NCBI GenBank assembly: GCA_030323885.1
Contig: CM059186.1
Location: forward strand, 174,723,047 to 174,787,046
Length of the DNA: 64,000 bases
Source: Branchipolynoe longqiensis
Taxonomy: Eukaryota; Annelida; Polychaeta; Phyllodocida; Polynoidae
Reading direction: 5' to 3'
The position numbers were made by a program, and so were the translations under genes. The notes beneath the pieces are model-generated. The model was not told the DNA's origin. It saw nothing but the letters and a program-made list of their open reading frames with translations, and ran no database searches. Shown piece after piece: positions 44,035 to 56,000 of this stretch. Positions within the stretch are counted from its first letter, which is position 1. Each line of letters opens with the position of its first letter.

Positions 44035-44530
44035 CCCAAGTTTCCCCCCGGGAATCTGAAAACGTTTTTAACTTCCCTCCGGGGAAATTAAAAACGTTTT
44101 CAGATTCCTGGGGGGGAACTTAAAAACAGTTTTCAGATTCCTCCCCTATTTTCAAATTCCCCCCTCTGGGAATTTAAAATTGTTTAAAAAATGTTAAAAA
44201 ACGTTTTAAATTTCAGACCTATAATATTTTTTTCTTAACCATCTTAGAGACTTTTTGTCTCATTTGTGGTTAAATATGTTTTATTGTACTAGTAATAATT
44301 TCCATTATGCTATTCTCTGTATATTATAATATTTATCATGAAAAATAATAAAAAATAACAAAAAATTACAAAAATAAAGAAAATTCCCCCAAAATGGGGG
44401 GGGGGGGGAGGGAAAGTTAAAATGAGGGAGGTAATTTGAAAACGTTTTCAAATTCCCCTGGGAGGAATTTGAAAACGTTTTCTAGTTCCCGGGGGGGAAC
44501 TTGAATATGGGGGGAATTTGAAATCTTTAC
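44035..44530. repeat. Array of palindromic GAAAACGTTTTC units bounded by G/C runs
   Basis: Units of roughly 35-45 bp of the form CCCC..GGGAATTTGAAAACGTTTTC, AAATTCCCC recur at the left (44050-44220) and right (44430-44525) of an AT-rich centre (44220-44390). The left and right halves are themselves inverted relative to each other, and each unit is a near-perfect palindrome. No TIR/TSD was recognised. Confidence 0.75.
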
Positions 44531-44570
44531 ACCGGGGCCTGACCTCGTGACCGCCTACACTCAAATCCAT

Positions 44571-44798
44571 CGTCAATGGTCGTGAGCAATCTTCATACAG
44601 AAAAGACAGAACAAGTTAAATATCTCTAAAATCACACCTCCTAGAAACAAATCGCTTGGTATATGTATAGAAAACATCTTTACCAAAAACATTATATTAA
44701 ATTTATAAGGTTAATGACGATGCTGTTCGATTTTGATGCATGCGCAGAAGCGATGAGTACCGCGGAAACTGGCAGATGGCGGAAACTGCGACACCGGG
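44571..44798. mobile_element. Partial inverted copy of the 15013-15502 MITE
   Basis: Shares (inverted) the CTAGAAACAAATCGCTTGG, GAGCAATCTTCATACAGAAAA, AAAAACATTATATTAAATTT and CGGAAACTG..ACACCGG stretches with the complete element. Confidence 0.7.
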
Positions 44799-45375
44799 AC
44801 TTGGGTGTGTGTTGGGGGGTGGGGGTGGGGGGGGGGAAGGGTTACGTGCGGGGGGGGGGGGTGTTTGCGGATGTAATCGGCGCGTCGGACGCCGGGATTT
44901 GGACCCGGCTTACTGCAACTTGGACACCTGTAGCCAGACTCCCTTTTGGTGCATTTTGAAGTGGACGGCAAATATTGAGAATGATTTGCAAACCGCCTGA
45001 GCTGATATATACGTCACAGGGGCACGCTGTTGTGCACTAGATCGCGCTGGGTTTTGGGAGACGGGTGGGTTGGGGTGAGGTGGGGATGGGTGGGGTGGGA
45101 AGGGGTGGGGTGAGGTGGGGTTGAGTGAAGTGCGGAGGGGTGGGGAGGGTGGGGTGTGGTGGGTGGGGTGGGGTGGGGTGGGGAGTGGTGGGGAGGGGTG
45201 GGGTGAGGTGGGGTTGGGTGAAGTCGGGAGGGTGGGATGAGGTGGGCGGGGTGGGGTGGGGTCCGGAGTGGTGGGGCGGGATGGTGTGGTGTGGGGTGGG
45301 GTGGTGTGGTGTGGGGTGGGGCGGGGTGGGGTGGGGTGGGTGGGGAGGGTGGGGCGGGGTGGGGTTGGGAAGATG
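44799..45375. repeat. GGGGTGGGGT-type G-rich repeat region
   Basis: After a GGGGGGG-rich patch (44815-44870), 45055-45375 is a degenerate repeat of GGGTGGGGT/GGGGAGGGT on the plus strand. It has high G-quadruplex potential. The long proline-rich minus-strand frames across it are a composition artefact. Confidence 0.8.
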
Positions 45376-45772
45376 GGAGGGAGGGAGACAAGTTGACGAA
45401 GCATTTCAATGGTGGTGGCGCATATCTGACGTCATTCTGCAGGAATCCATGCGTCATTGTTGGGACAAGCAGCCTAAGTCATCCGCCAGCAATTCATATC
45501 ATATATTATTACATGTCCACAATGCCCTATCAGAAATCCTTGAGTCAGTTGTATCACGGATTTCAGAATTGTTAGGATTCCAGACAAAGTATGCACCAGC
45601 CTGTGGCAGTATTTCGCCCGACTGGTAGGGTTGGGTGGGGGGGGGGGGTTGGGGGTTGGCGCCACATAGCCCAACTATAAAAGGGGGTCATCCATAAAAT
45701 AGTACACAATATGATAATGTAGGAACATTCCCTTTCGCACCTTTATACTCACATAATGGGGGACATTTGGCG

Positions 45773-45823
45773 TAGTTAACTTTTCCGACACTTGGTGGCG
45801 TGTCAGTACTAGTGGGCCTAAGC
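45773..45823 (+). repeat. Left terminal inverted repeat of ISL2EU-like element
   Basis: The inner 16 bp ACTAGTGGGCCTAAGC (45808-45823) is a perfect inverse of 51311-51326. Outward it is imperfect, with CC.AC..TTGG.G.CG positions matching, to TAGTT at 45773-45777. Confidence 0.85.
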
Positions 45824-45892
45824 GGAGATATTAAGATGTCTGCAAGCATTTAATACTATACACTGCCTATACTAAGTATATTGTACTGAAAC

Positions 45893-47417
45893 ATGGATAC
45901 CATAGCAGCAGATAACATAAATGAACTGAAGAAAAAGTTGAGAGATCATGGAGCGAACACCCGTGGTAGGAAAGTGGATTTAATTGAAAGGTAACGTGGT
46001 CATTCTCATATTATCGCTCAGACTAAAACGTGTGACGTCTATTGTGAATTAGTAAACAAAAAGCTACATACAAACTCTGTGACTTTTGTAAGCTGACAAT
46101 GATATACTCTGATGTCTATATCTTGCATTTGCACCTTCAGGTTCACACATTTCCATTGCAAGTTGTAACGATGTGATTATCATTAGTGACATTACGTAGA
46201 CAAACATCACAGTATTCCGAGTAGATCTACACATAATAATATCTTACTTCAATAACTTACAATGCATTAAAAGAGCTGTAACTGCTAACAGAGCTATGGA
46301 ATTCTTCATGTTCATACAGCAAAATATGTATCTGCCTGTATAGATTCAAGCGGAATCACAACTTTGGACCTCAATCCGTATTGCTCCCTGCAGTCAAAAC
46401 ACCTGATTGGCCAGACAAGGGCTACAGACAGCTGTCAGAGGACCACAGAGATATTGTACCAGACATAAACAGGAAGCATATTGAGAATTATTTTATTCAT
46501 CGACAAGTAAGTTGACATATTTAAGAATTTTTTTAGGAAAGCATAGCTGATATCCAAGAAGCTGCCAGGGACCATGACTACTTGAGTCGGCCATTTACAG
46601 AATATTCGATTGACAATGCAAACCAGGTCAGTAATCCATGGAAGCATTTTTATATCAGTTTATCAAAAAAAGTGTTGTACTTGTATAGCTATTAACCAGG
46701 TAACCATAGTATAACTTTGAGTATTTCGAAGTAGTAATTTATACAGTGCACATTTGACAGAAAGTTGATTTCTGATGATAGGTGAACAATGATGAAGCCA
46801 TACAAGAACACAGGCAAAATCACATATTTGGAATGAAGAAAGAAAGTGGTGGCTAACAGCATCACATTTTGGTGCTATATGTAAGATGACAGAGAGGAGG
46901 AATGTCTCGAAGTTTTGCACCTCGATGCTGCAGCCAAAAATATTGATAACAGCTGCAGTTCTCCATGGTCGTCAGTATGAGCATGTCACCTTGGAAGCAA
47001 TTATTAAAAAGACAGGACTGGAGATGAAGAAATGTGGATTATTTGTTTGTGTGGACCATCCATTTCTTTCAGTCACCCCTGATGGACTGGTAGGCAGTGA
47101 TGCATTAATCGAGGTATAATGCCCTTTTGTTGGGAGAGATGATATAATTGTGGCTGGAGGGAACTTTTCATTTTTAGACAGTAGTAAAAAAAATCATTTC
47201 CTTAAAAGAAAGTCATATTTATTATGACCAGGTCCAAGGACAGATGTTTGTGACCAATAAAAGCATGTGCTATTTTGTTGTCTACAGCTTCAAAGACATC
47301 AAGGTTATTGAAGTAAAATTTAACCAGCGTTATTGTGAAGAGGCATTACTGCCAAAGTTGTCATGCTTCTATTCAAAATATTATAGACCATTTGACCACA
47401 TGTTTGATGCAATTTAG
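45893..47417 (+). CDS. SAP-YqaJ-type nuclease-like protein, five exons
   Basis: Exons 45893-45990, 46344-46506, 46537-46626, 46814-47113 and 47178-47417 join with GT-AG introns into 297 codons including the stop, with no internal stop. Exon 1 (MDTIAADNINELKKKLRDHG) is a SAP-like DNA-binding helix pair. Exon 4 opens the YqaJ/lambda-exonuclease fold: AKSHIWNEERKWWLTASHFG, then HGRQYEHVTLEAI, then VDHPFLSVTPDGLVG, giving the PDG Asp. Exon 5 carries YYDQVQGQMFVTNKSMC, the QVQGQ motif. Family members place the catalytic Glu-x-Lys (IEVKCP) right after exon 4. Here that stretch lies in the predicted 64-bp intron 47114-47177, so Lys is missing from the product. Expected role: a DNA nuclease accessory to transposition; activity is doubtful. 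Confidence 0.78.
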
Positions 47418-48535
47418 TCCACCATGCAATGAATTAGTGGCATATTGTAAAATTTCCCGATATTTGAGACATTGGAGGATGGTGTGAACTCGTATATAGT
47501 AAATTACAAATGGTCTATAAAAAGGTAAATGGTATGTTAAACCAAAAGCATATAGGATTGTGTGGTGTTGGTGATCCATTACTGATTTAATATGGACATT
47601 GTGTATTATAATAGATAGTTTGAGAGGGACACTACTTAGGAGCCTTAGGAGTTCTGTGCACATAACCCCTCCCCCCAAGTGTTATTTACGGATCACTGCA
47701 TAGAACCTTAAGAAAACAACTAACATAGTAATAAGAATAGAACAAAAATACAATGCCAAGAGGGCCCAAAAAAACTAACATAGGCTACTAAACGTATCTG
47801 CTACTGAAATGCAGACAATCAAATAACTTATCAGCAGCTACTGTTTGGTAAGACAACACCAACACTACAGCTGGCCAGCATTGAAAACAAGCCTGGGTAC
47901 CCAGGCTTACATGCTATGGACAGAATAAATACAGCCTAAATAAAAAACAAACAAAAACAAACTTTTAAAAACTGCACACCCAGACACAACAGGGCACTGT
48001 AGACATAAACAGCCAATGCTTAGTTACAAGCCTATTGAATGTTCATTGGTTGATGTAAGAATGCCTGTTGCTGATTGGAGGAATTGATCAGGTGTGTACA
48101 GCCATCTTGGATTCTAAAACCTATATTTATAATAAAATAAGCAAGCTCATTCTGGTTCCTTCTGCACACTCTATATCTTGCCTTCCTTTCTATACTTGCC
48201 TGTAGTGATTTCCTATTTAGCCTGCCTACACAACCACAGCTGCTGGCCGTCGACTTTACAATATGTTTTATGCATTGGTCTAGCAAAACTGTGACACTCT
48301 CATAATATAAATATAAAATAATTATAAAAGTAGCAGCTGTACATACACTTTAAGACAGTAATTTGTCGAAGATTTATCATTAATAACATTATTTCTCTGG
48401 ACTTGCTAATTCAAAAATATGTTTTGTAGAAACCATATGCTTGTGACCTAAACAGTGTTCTTGACAATGCATGGCCTAAAGTTACACAAATAAAAACATA
48501 CCTGAATATTCCTATTGCCTTAAGGTAAAGAAGTT
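47418..48535. other. Space between the convergent transposon genes
   Basis: AT-rich; short frames on both strands show no recognisable domain. The extreme C-terminus of the transposase (third catalytic acidic residue and following helix) would be expected near 48400-48535, but I could not identify it. Confidence 0.45.
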
Positions 48536-50454
48536 AGAATTCAACTCTTTTTTCAAAATCTTCTCTATACACTTCCTCTGGTTCTAACTGGGATTTTCCT
48601 TTCAACATTATTGGTGTATTTACATAAACATCTCTGTTTGCGAACACGTCTTGAACCATTATCCCCCTTTCTGCCATGATGTTGTCACCTTTGTCAAATA
48701 ACGTTTGATCATTACAAAGAGGACTTCTTTCAATAATTTGTCTGTCACTAGCACTGCCTCCATATGCATCACTTACAAACGAAATGGTGCTTCTAGGTGT
48801 ACAACCAACAACAACTTTCAGTGTGTTTTTATTCTTATATGTGGAGAATGTCTCTCTTTGTGGTCCAGTTGCTCGTGGCTTCTGTAATGTAATGTTCCGT
48901 CAAGTATAACTCGGGTTGATGGAAAGAGCTGACCAAAGTGTGATGGCATATTTATAGTGGACCTAGAGGGCCATATCTTTAGTTCCCGGAGTTGAAAGTA
49001 CATGAAATTTATCCAGGTGCTGAATATCAGTGACACAAAATGTTTTCATATACCAAAAAACAGGGCACGGTCAAAATCATCTTTTGCCTGTCGCAGTTTC
49101 ATTAAAGTCAGAAAAAGTTGGTCTCCAGGCCTAAGTAAGCATGTTTGAGGCCTTTTAAATGAGCTGCAGCTTGACCAAGGATGTTAAAGAAAAACATGAA
49201 ATGTGCATAATCTTCAAATGATGTATAATACCGAATCATATTTGGTTCCTTTTCAAAATTATGGATGGAAAATAATCTTTCCGGAGTGTCACATTGAGTT
49301 GCTTTATGAGCAGTAGGCCTATTTCGAAATGAAGTGGATTGTGAGCTATTTTCTTCCACTGGCACAGTTTTAACTTCTTCACTCTCAATTTCCACTTCCA
49401 TTCCTACAGCTAGCTCTGGCAATTCACACTTCTCTTGTACGGTCTTAGCTGGAGGTTTAATTTGTTTATGAGCACAAATGCTACGTTCAGATACATCTGT
49501 AGGATTGCCCAGAAAGAGCTTAGGAACAGCATCTACCTGAAGTCGTTTCCGCTCACCTAGAACACAAGATGTAATATATGTGATTGATAGATGTACGTAC
49601 CTAATGGACAGACCAGACCCAGCGAGGTGGGGCTCACGTGACATGGTGAAGTGATTATGAATAAATAAGCACTTGCTACCCTGAGCTCAGAGGAGTCACA
49701 TCTCTCTCTTCCATTCAACTACAATGCTACATGGTCTCGATACAAGGTTCAACCACAACGCTACACAAAACGCTTGATCAGATTAAATCATACAAATAAT
49801 CAGGATCATGCGATATTGTAACATCAACTGCCTACATACCAAGCAATGTGGTTGCATAATTTACAATGCGAACAAGGAGCCCATGATGTGGAATTTTTAT
49901 TGAACAGAAGTTGATATATATAGTAAGTAGTAGAGAGGTAGAAGTTAGGATCGGTGTGATTGTTCGACTCAGGCCCTCAATCCCACGCGTCTGAATGTTC
50001 GTCTGTTGAAGGGTTGGGTGGGCGGCTGAGTTGAAGTGTTGAGTTGCTCATCGGGCTGTGGGAGTGGAAGTGATGTATGTAGGTTCCCCACAGTCCGAGG
50101 ATGGGTCCTGTGACATCAGAGTCTCGCGAGAGGGGGATCATGACGTCAGAGTCTCGGGAGGGGGTGGTTCCGGACAAGACCGGTAGGTGGCCTGTGGGGA
50201 GGATTCAAACCCAGGTCGCGCCACCATAGGTCTCCCTGTTCGCGCACAAATTACCCATCTTGGCGAACCACCATGAACAATCTTCTGGGGTTAAGTGGTT
50301 ATAACACACTTTGGAGTTTAGTGATGGTTCCCAAGTCTTCTTTAGGATTGGGTCATATCTTCGAATTGCATGGATCCATTGTTTTCTAAGAGCTATATCT
50401 GTTGGGAATTGGTGTCCAGAGCCCCTATCCAGGCACACAGCAATAATTTGGCAT
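48536..50454 (-). pseudogene. THAP-DDE (DDE_Tnp_4) transposase of the ISL2EU-like element
   Basis: ATG at 50454 begins a THAP zinc finger (MPNYCCVPG). A stop/frameshift follows at once, then GSGHQFPTDIALRKQWIHAI and SKVCYNHLTPEDC continue in another frame. A later exon starts after AG at 49557-49558 with ERKRLQVDAVPKLF, the end of the THAP domain. It runs through an acidic linker to YYTSFEDYAHFMFFFNILG. The helix-turn-helix block PGDQLFLTLMKLRQAKDDFD is in a shifted frame and is followed by TGA. Next come FSTWINFMYFQLRELKIWPS and RVILDGT (first catalytic Asp), another frameshift, then KNKNTLKVVVG and SDAYGGSASDRQI (second Asp). The third acidic residue is not evident. At least four lesions make it inactive. 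Confidence 0.85.
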
Positions 50455-50589
50455 CTGAAATATTATATTATCAATATTATAATATTGTGTTGTGTAACTA
50501 GTTATGCAAATATGGTCTGGTGGGACAGCTATGCAAATATTATTTGAGCAAAGTGTAAGGTTAGTCATTAGTAATACAGTCTGGTGTGA

Positions 50590-50648
50590 CAGGCACCGTC
50601 CTGATATGACCTTAGATGTTGCCAGGAGGTAATACTCCAACAACCAAC
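50590..50648 (+). mobile_element. SINE-A tail fragment nested in the transposon
   Basis: CACCGTCCTGATATGACCTTA, GATGTTGCCAGGAGG and ACTCCAACAACCAACC only. It inserted upstream of the transposase gene. Confidence 0.72.
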
Positions 50649-51310
50649 CGACAGTGCATCCAACAATATTATGCAGCACTGAACTGCTTTGAAGTCGGGT
50701 CTGCCTAGATGTCTTGTGCTTAATTGTTTGTTACAGAGCATACTAATAATATTAGTAATAACTAGTAATAGTATTCAGGTACATGTGAATATTTTTAGAA
50801 TGGCTTTTATCTCAATGGAACATATATCAATGGAAAGAGCTTGAATGGAAAATGGTAGCCATATCATTTTTCTCAAGTAAATACCAACAAAGTTATGCCA
50901 CTCAGTCAGTGGCTTGGGTGAGATTTTGTTGACATCACCTACTGTGCATCCTCAAAACGCATCTGATCATCACCCAATCTTGATGAAAATTGGTAAATAG
51001 ATTTAAAAAACGGGTATACAAAAATGAATAGAGCCTATGGTAGTTTGAAAACGGCCTGAAAGAAAGTTGGGTAAACACCGTGATGCGCACATACTGAAGG
51101 TCATAGTATATCGTACTGACAGTTGAGTGATAAATGGGGATTTTGATCAAGATTGTCCACAAAGTCATGTTTTTCCCCATTAATGATGCTATTTTAGAGA
51201 ATGTAAATATTCTTATGTCATTCATAATAAAGAAATACATTGAAAATATACTTAGCACTATTTACTTTTGTCATTTTCTGGCAAATAGAGTTACTATCGC
51301 GTATGTTTGT

Positions 51311-51360
51311 GCTTAGGCCCACTAGTTCAGTGGCGACGCCAACGGTAGGAATTTGAACTA
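51311..51360 (-). repeat. Right terminal inverted repeat of ISL2EU-like element
   Basis: GCTTAGGCCCACTAGT at 51311-51326 is the perfect inverse of the left inner repeat. The outer part ends AACTA at 51356-51360, inverse of TAGTT at the left end. Confidence 0.85.
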
Positions 51361-51704
51361 AACAGTTGGATGTCCTCGATTCTTATACAACCCATATACA
51401 TTCTTATATACACATGGACTGATAAATGCCCCGTAACTAATACCCCGGACACCTGTTGGGTCTAGGGTAGAACCCCGTAATCAAACTGCAGTAAAAACGT
51501 ATGAATCCTCACAATACGTTGGAAAAATGAAGACTATAATTTGCATTGCAGTTTATTGGCTGTATGACTAGAATTACCCATGCATTTTCAGAGCTTTTTG
51601 GATTTTAGAATTTAGAATATAAAACTGTGGAACTATATTACGACAAATACAGAAATGGTTCCGATAGTGATCCTAGGCGGAATTGGAATTACATGATAAA
51701 TTAA
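51361..51704. other. No gene recognised
   Basis: Unremarkable AT-rich DNA. Confidence 0.3.
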
Positions 51705-52235
51705 CTGCAATATCACTCTTGACGGTGAGGTCAAACTTGCCTAAAAATAGAGGATATTTAATTAATTAGATGAATAAACTACAATATCACTTTTGACGGC
51801 GAGGTCAAACTTGCCTAAAAATAGAGGATATTTAATTCATTAGATAAATAAACTACAATATACCTCTTGACGGCCAGGTAAAACTTGCTTAGAGTTTAAG
51901 ATAGAGGATATTTAATTAATTAGATAAATAAACTACAATATCCCTCTTGACGGTGAGGTCAAACTTGCCTAAAGATAGATGATATTTAATTAATTAGATA
52001 AATAAACTACAATATCTCTCTCGACGGCCATGTGAAACTTCCCTAGGTTTAAAGATAGAGGATATTTAATTAATTAGGTAAAGGAACTACAATATCCCTC
52101 TCGACGGCCATGTCAAACTTGCCTAGGTTTAAAGATAGAGGATATTTAATTAATTAGGTAAATAAACTACAATATCCCTCTAGATGGTCAGGTCAAACTT
52201 GCCTATATGTTAAAATAGATGATATTTAATTAATT
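51705..52235. repeat. Tandem repeat, ~68-78-bp unit, seven copies
   Basis: Each unit contains AACTACAATATCCCTCTTGA, CGG..AGGTCAAACTTGCCTA and AGAGGATATTTAATTAATTAG. Length varies by the optional GGTTTAA before AGATAGAGG. Outer copies are most diverged. Confidence 0.9.
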
Positions 52236-52456
52236 AATTATTAATTAGGTCCCTCAAGTATCGCACCCATACGGTAATACATCTTTGGGGTGCGTCTTAT
52301 CAACAAGAAACGGGTTAGTACAAGGACTGGTGAAAGTTTAACCACTGTCTTAGAAACTTGGGTTCTGAGAGATCGATCCTTCCTCGGAGGATATTTGCGT
52401 ATTGCATGACCTGCCTATAGAGAGTGGCCAACCGCTTAATTGACTGTCTCTATTCG
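52236..52456. other. No gene recognised
   Basis: Short unique stretch between repeats. Confidence 0.3.
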
Positions 52457-52640
52457 GAGCGAATGGCCAAATGGTTTGAGCGCTCGATTCCTCTCGGTTC
52501 GAAAGCCGGCCGAGACAAACAAATAACTTTTTTTTTAAATTATACTTTGTCACTAGGTAGCCTTCCATTCGGTACTAGTAGGATAAGTCGCCTGTCCTGA
52601 TATCACCTTAGATGTTGCCAGGACATAAACTCCAAAAACC
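52457..52640 (+). mobile_element. SINE-A with internal deletion
   Basis: A head-like GAGCGAATGGCCAAATGG, TTTGAGCGCTCG, TTCGAAAGCC leads almost directly to the tail CTGTCCTGATATCACCTTAG, GTTGCCAGGACATAAACTCC. Most of the body is missing. Confidence 0.7.
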
Positions 52641-53039
52641 AAGAAAGGAGCAGTGGAGTGTATGAGGAAAACCAATTTTTGTCACAGTTAACATTCCCCT
52701 GCTTAATTAACTAATGTTAAAATAATGAAAGATTATTCAGCATATACGTGTCAAGTGCTACATTATGTTACACAGTGAATCTCCTATTTAGCATGGCCAG
52801 ATTTAATGCGAATTCTAATACAATGCGAGGAGTCGTTGGTCCCAAAATTCTTTAATTCAGAGGCAATTAAATAAACTGAACCCAGATTTAGTGCTACCTG
52901 TTATTTTTGCAATGTCTTTCTATGAACGCGAATAATCCCTTCATAACGAGGTTTCAGTGTAATTGTAATGGAAGCAGGACACGAATCTATGGGCCATAAA
53001 GCTATCATTGCACATCTATATATTTTACCCTGAATGTAT
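52641..53039. other. No gene recognised
   Basis: AT-rich; nothing identified. Confidence 0.3.
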
Positions 53040-56000
53040 TAATCATATTAAGAGTGCAGAGAGTTGTGAAGATGCAGACATGTATGCTATTACATCCTGT
53101 GCATTATTATGAGCACAGAGAGTTGTGTAGATGCCGACATGTATGTTATTAGATCCTGTGCATTATCATGAGCACAGAGAGTTGTCTAGATACTGACATG
53201 TATGTTATTAGATCCTGTGCATTATTATGAGCACAGAGAGTTGTGTAGATGCAGACATGTATGTTATTACATCCTGTGCATTATTATGAGCACAAAGAGT
53301 TGTGTAGATGCAGACATGTATGCTATTACATCCTGTGCAATATTATGAGCACAAAGAGTTGTCTAGATGCTGACATGTATGGTATTACATCATGTGCATT
53401 ATTACGAGCACAGAGAGTTGTGTAGATGCCAACATGTATGTTATTACATCTTATGCATTATTACGAGCACAGAGAGTTGTCTAGATGCCAACATGTATGT
53501 CCGTAATCGATTAACACGACCTGAGCGACTCGGGTCACCCGAGTAGTCAGAATTTCAAATGAAACACCGCGAGTAGAGTCGACAGATACACGTGCCTCGT
53601 GCAAAATGACCCGACCCCAGTAACCCTACCCTTGGCTGGGGTTGGCTACGGGCGATGACGTCACATTTGCGCTGGTACCGTCCTGCAGGATAAGAAACAA
53701 AAGTACCAGTCATACATGGTTTTTTTGGTTTAATAACCTAGATTAATGAAATGGTAATATAGCAAAACTATGCCATCATAAAATACTTTAAATCCTATTT
53801 TGCTGTAGTTTTATCGGTTATTAAAAAAAAAAAAAAGGTTTTGGATTAAGCCACCATTTTGTCCACCCCGAACGTGGAGAAGCATATTCGATTATTCGAC
53901 CCGAGTCTGTAGGATGTGCGCATGCGCCAAAAAGTGGCTCGGGTGACCCGAGTTGATTAATTGATTACGCCCTATGTTATTACATCCTGTGCATTATTAT
54001 GAGCACAGGGAGTTGTGTAGATGCAGACATGTATGTTATTACATCCTGTGCATTATTATGAGCACAGCGAGTTGTCTAGATGCCGACATGTATGTTAATA
54101 CATCCTGTGAATTATTATGAGAACAGAGAGTTGTCTAGATGCCAACATGTATGCTATTACATCCTGTGCATTCTTATGAGCACAGAGAGTTGTCTAGATG
54201 CCAACATGTATGCTATTACATCCTGTGCATTCTTATGAGCACAGAGAGTTGTCTAGATGCCAACATGTATGCTATTACATCCTGTGCATTCTTATGAGCA
54301 CAGAGAGTTGTGTAGATGCAGACATGTATGTTATTACATCCTGTGCATTATTATGAGCACAGAGAGTTGTGTAGAATTCAACATGTATGTTATTACATCC
54401 ATGCATTATTACGAGTTGTGAAGATGCAGACATGTATGCTATTACATCCTGTGCATTATTACGAGTTGTGAAGATGCAGACATGTATGCTATTACATCCT
54501 GCACATTATTGCAAGCACAGAGACTTGTGTAGATGCTGACATGTATGTTATTACATCCTGTGCATTATTATGAGCACATGGAGTTGTGTAGATGCAGACA
54601 TGTATGTTATTACATCCTGTGCATTATTACGAGCGCAGAGAGTTGTCTAGATGCCAACATGTATGTTATTACATCCTGTGCATTATTATGAGCACAGGGA
54701 GTTGTGTAGATGCAGACATGTATGTTATTACATCCTGTGCATTATTATGAGCACAGAGAGTTGTGTAGATGCAGACATGTATGTTATTACATCCTGTGCA
54801 TTATTATGAGCACAGGGAGTTGTGTAGATGCAGACATGTATAGTATTACATCCTGTGAATTATTACAAGCACAGGATGTTGTGTAGATGCAGACATGTAT
54901 GTTATTACATCCTGTGCATTATTATGACCACAGAGAGCTGTGTAGATTCAGACATGTATATCATTACATCCTGTGCATTATTATGAGCACAGGGAGTTGT
55001 GTAGATGCAGACATGTATGTTATTACATCCTGTGCATTATTATGAGCACAGAGAGTTGTGTAGATGCAGCCATGTATGTTATTACATTGTGTGCATTAAT
55101 TATGAGCACAGAGAGTTGTGTAGAATCCAACATGTATGTTATTACATCCTGTGCATTAATACGAGTTGTGTAGATGCCGACATGTATGTTATTACATCCT
55201 CCACATTATTGCAAGCACAGATACTTGTGTAGATGTCGACATGTATGTTATTACATCCTGTGCATTATTATGTGCACAGAGAGTTGTGTAGATGCCGACA
55301 TGTATGCTATTACATACTATGCATTAATATGAGCACAGGGAGTTGTGTAGATGACGACATGTATGTTATTACATCATGTATATTATTATGAGCACAGAGA
55401 CTTGTGTAGATGCCGACATGTATGTTATTACATCCTGTGCATTATTACAAGCACAGCGAGTTGTCTAGATGCAGACATGTATGTTATTACATCCTGTGCA
55501 TTATTATGAGCACAGCGAGTTGTCTAGATGCAGACATGTATGGTATTACATCCTGTGCATTATTACGAGCACACCGAGTTGTCTAGATGCCGACATGTAT
55601 GTTACTACATCCTGTGCATTATTACCAGCACGGAGAGTTGTGCAGATGCTGACATGTATGTTATTACATCCTGTGCATTATTATGAGCACAGAGAGTTGT
55701 GTAGATGCCACCATGTATGCTATTACATCCTTCACATTATTATGAGCACAGAGAGTTGTGAAGATGCAGACATGTATGCTATTACATCCTGTGCACTATT
55801 ACGAGCACAGAGAGTTGTCTAGATGCCGGCATGTATGCTATTACATCCTGTGCATTATTACAAGCACATAGAGTTGTGTAGATGCAGACATGTATGCTAT
55901 TACATCCTGTGCATTATTATGAGCACTGGGAGTTGTGTAGATTCCGACATGTATGCTATTATATCCTCTGCATTAGTATAAACACAGAGAGTTGTGTAGA

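Larger units (their letters stand above)
45773..51360. mobile_element. ISL2EU-like DNA transposon (SAP-YqaJ plus THAP-DDE genes)
   Basis: Imperfect terminal inverted repeats of about 50 bp (45773-45823 and 51311-51360) bracket two convergent genes. These are a plus-strand SAP-YqaJ nuclease gene (45893-47417) and a minus-strand THAP-DDE transposase pseudogene (50454-48536). A DDE_Tnp_4-type transposase accompanied by a YqaJ-family protein is the hallmark of ISL2EU elements in the PIF/Harbinger-ISL2EU-Spy group (family knowledge). The target duplication could not be established: the flanks are GGCG at the left and AACAG at the right. The 5.6-kb length suits a full-length element. A SINE-A tail (50590-50648) is inserted in it. 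Confidence 0.82.

Noticed and set aside
44910..45628. Proline/threonine-rich and Gly/Trp-rich frames of up to 167 codons
   Set aside because: Pure composition artefact of the GGGGTGGGGT repeat.
48032..48286. 84-codon minus-strand frame between the transposon genes, considered as a third transposon protein
   Set aside because: No recognisable motif and no splice support; could be the degraded transposase C-terminus but cannot be shown.
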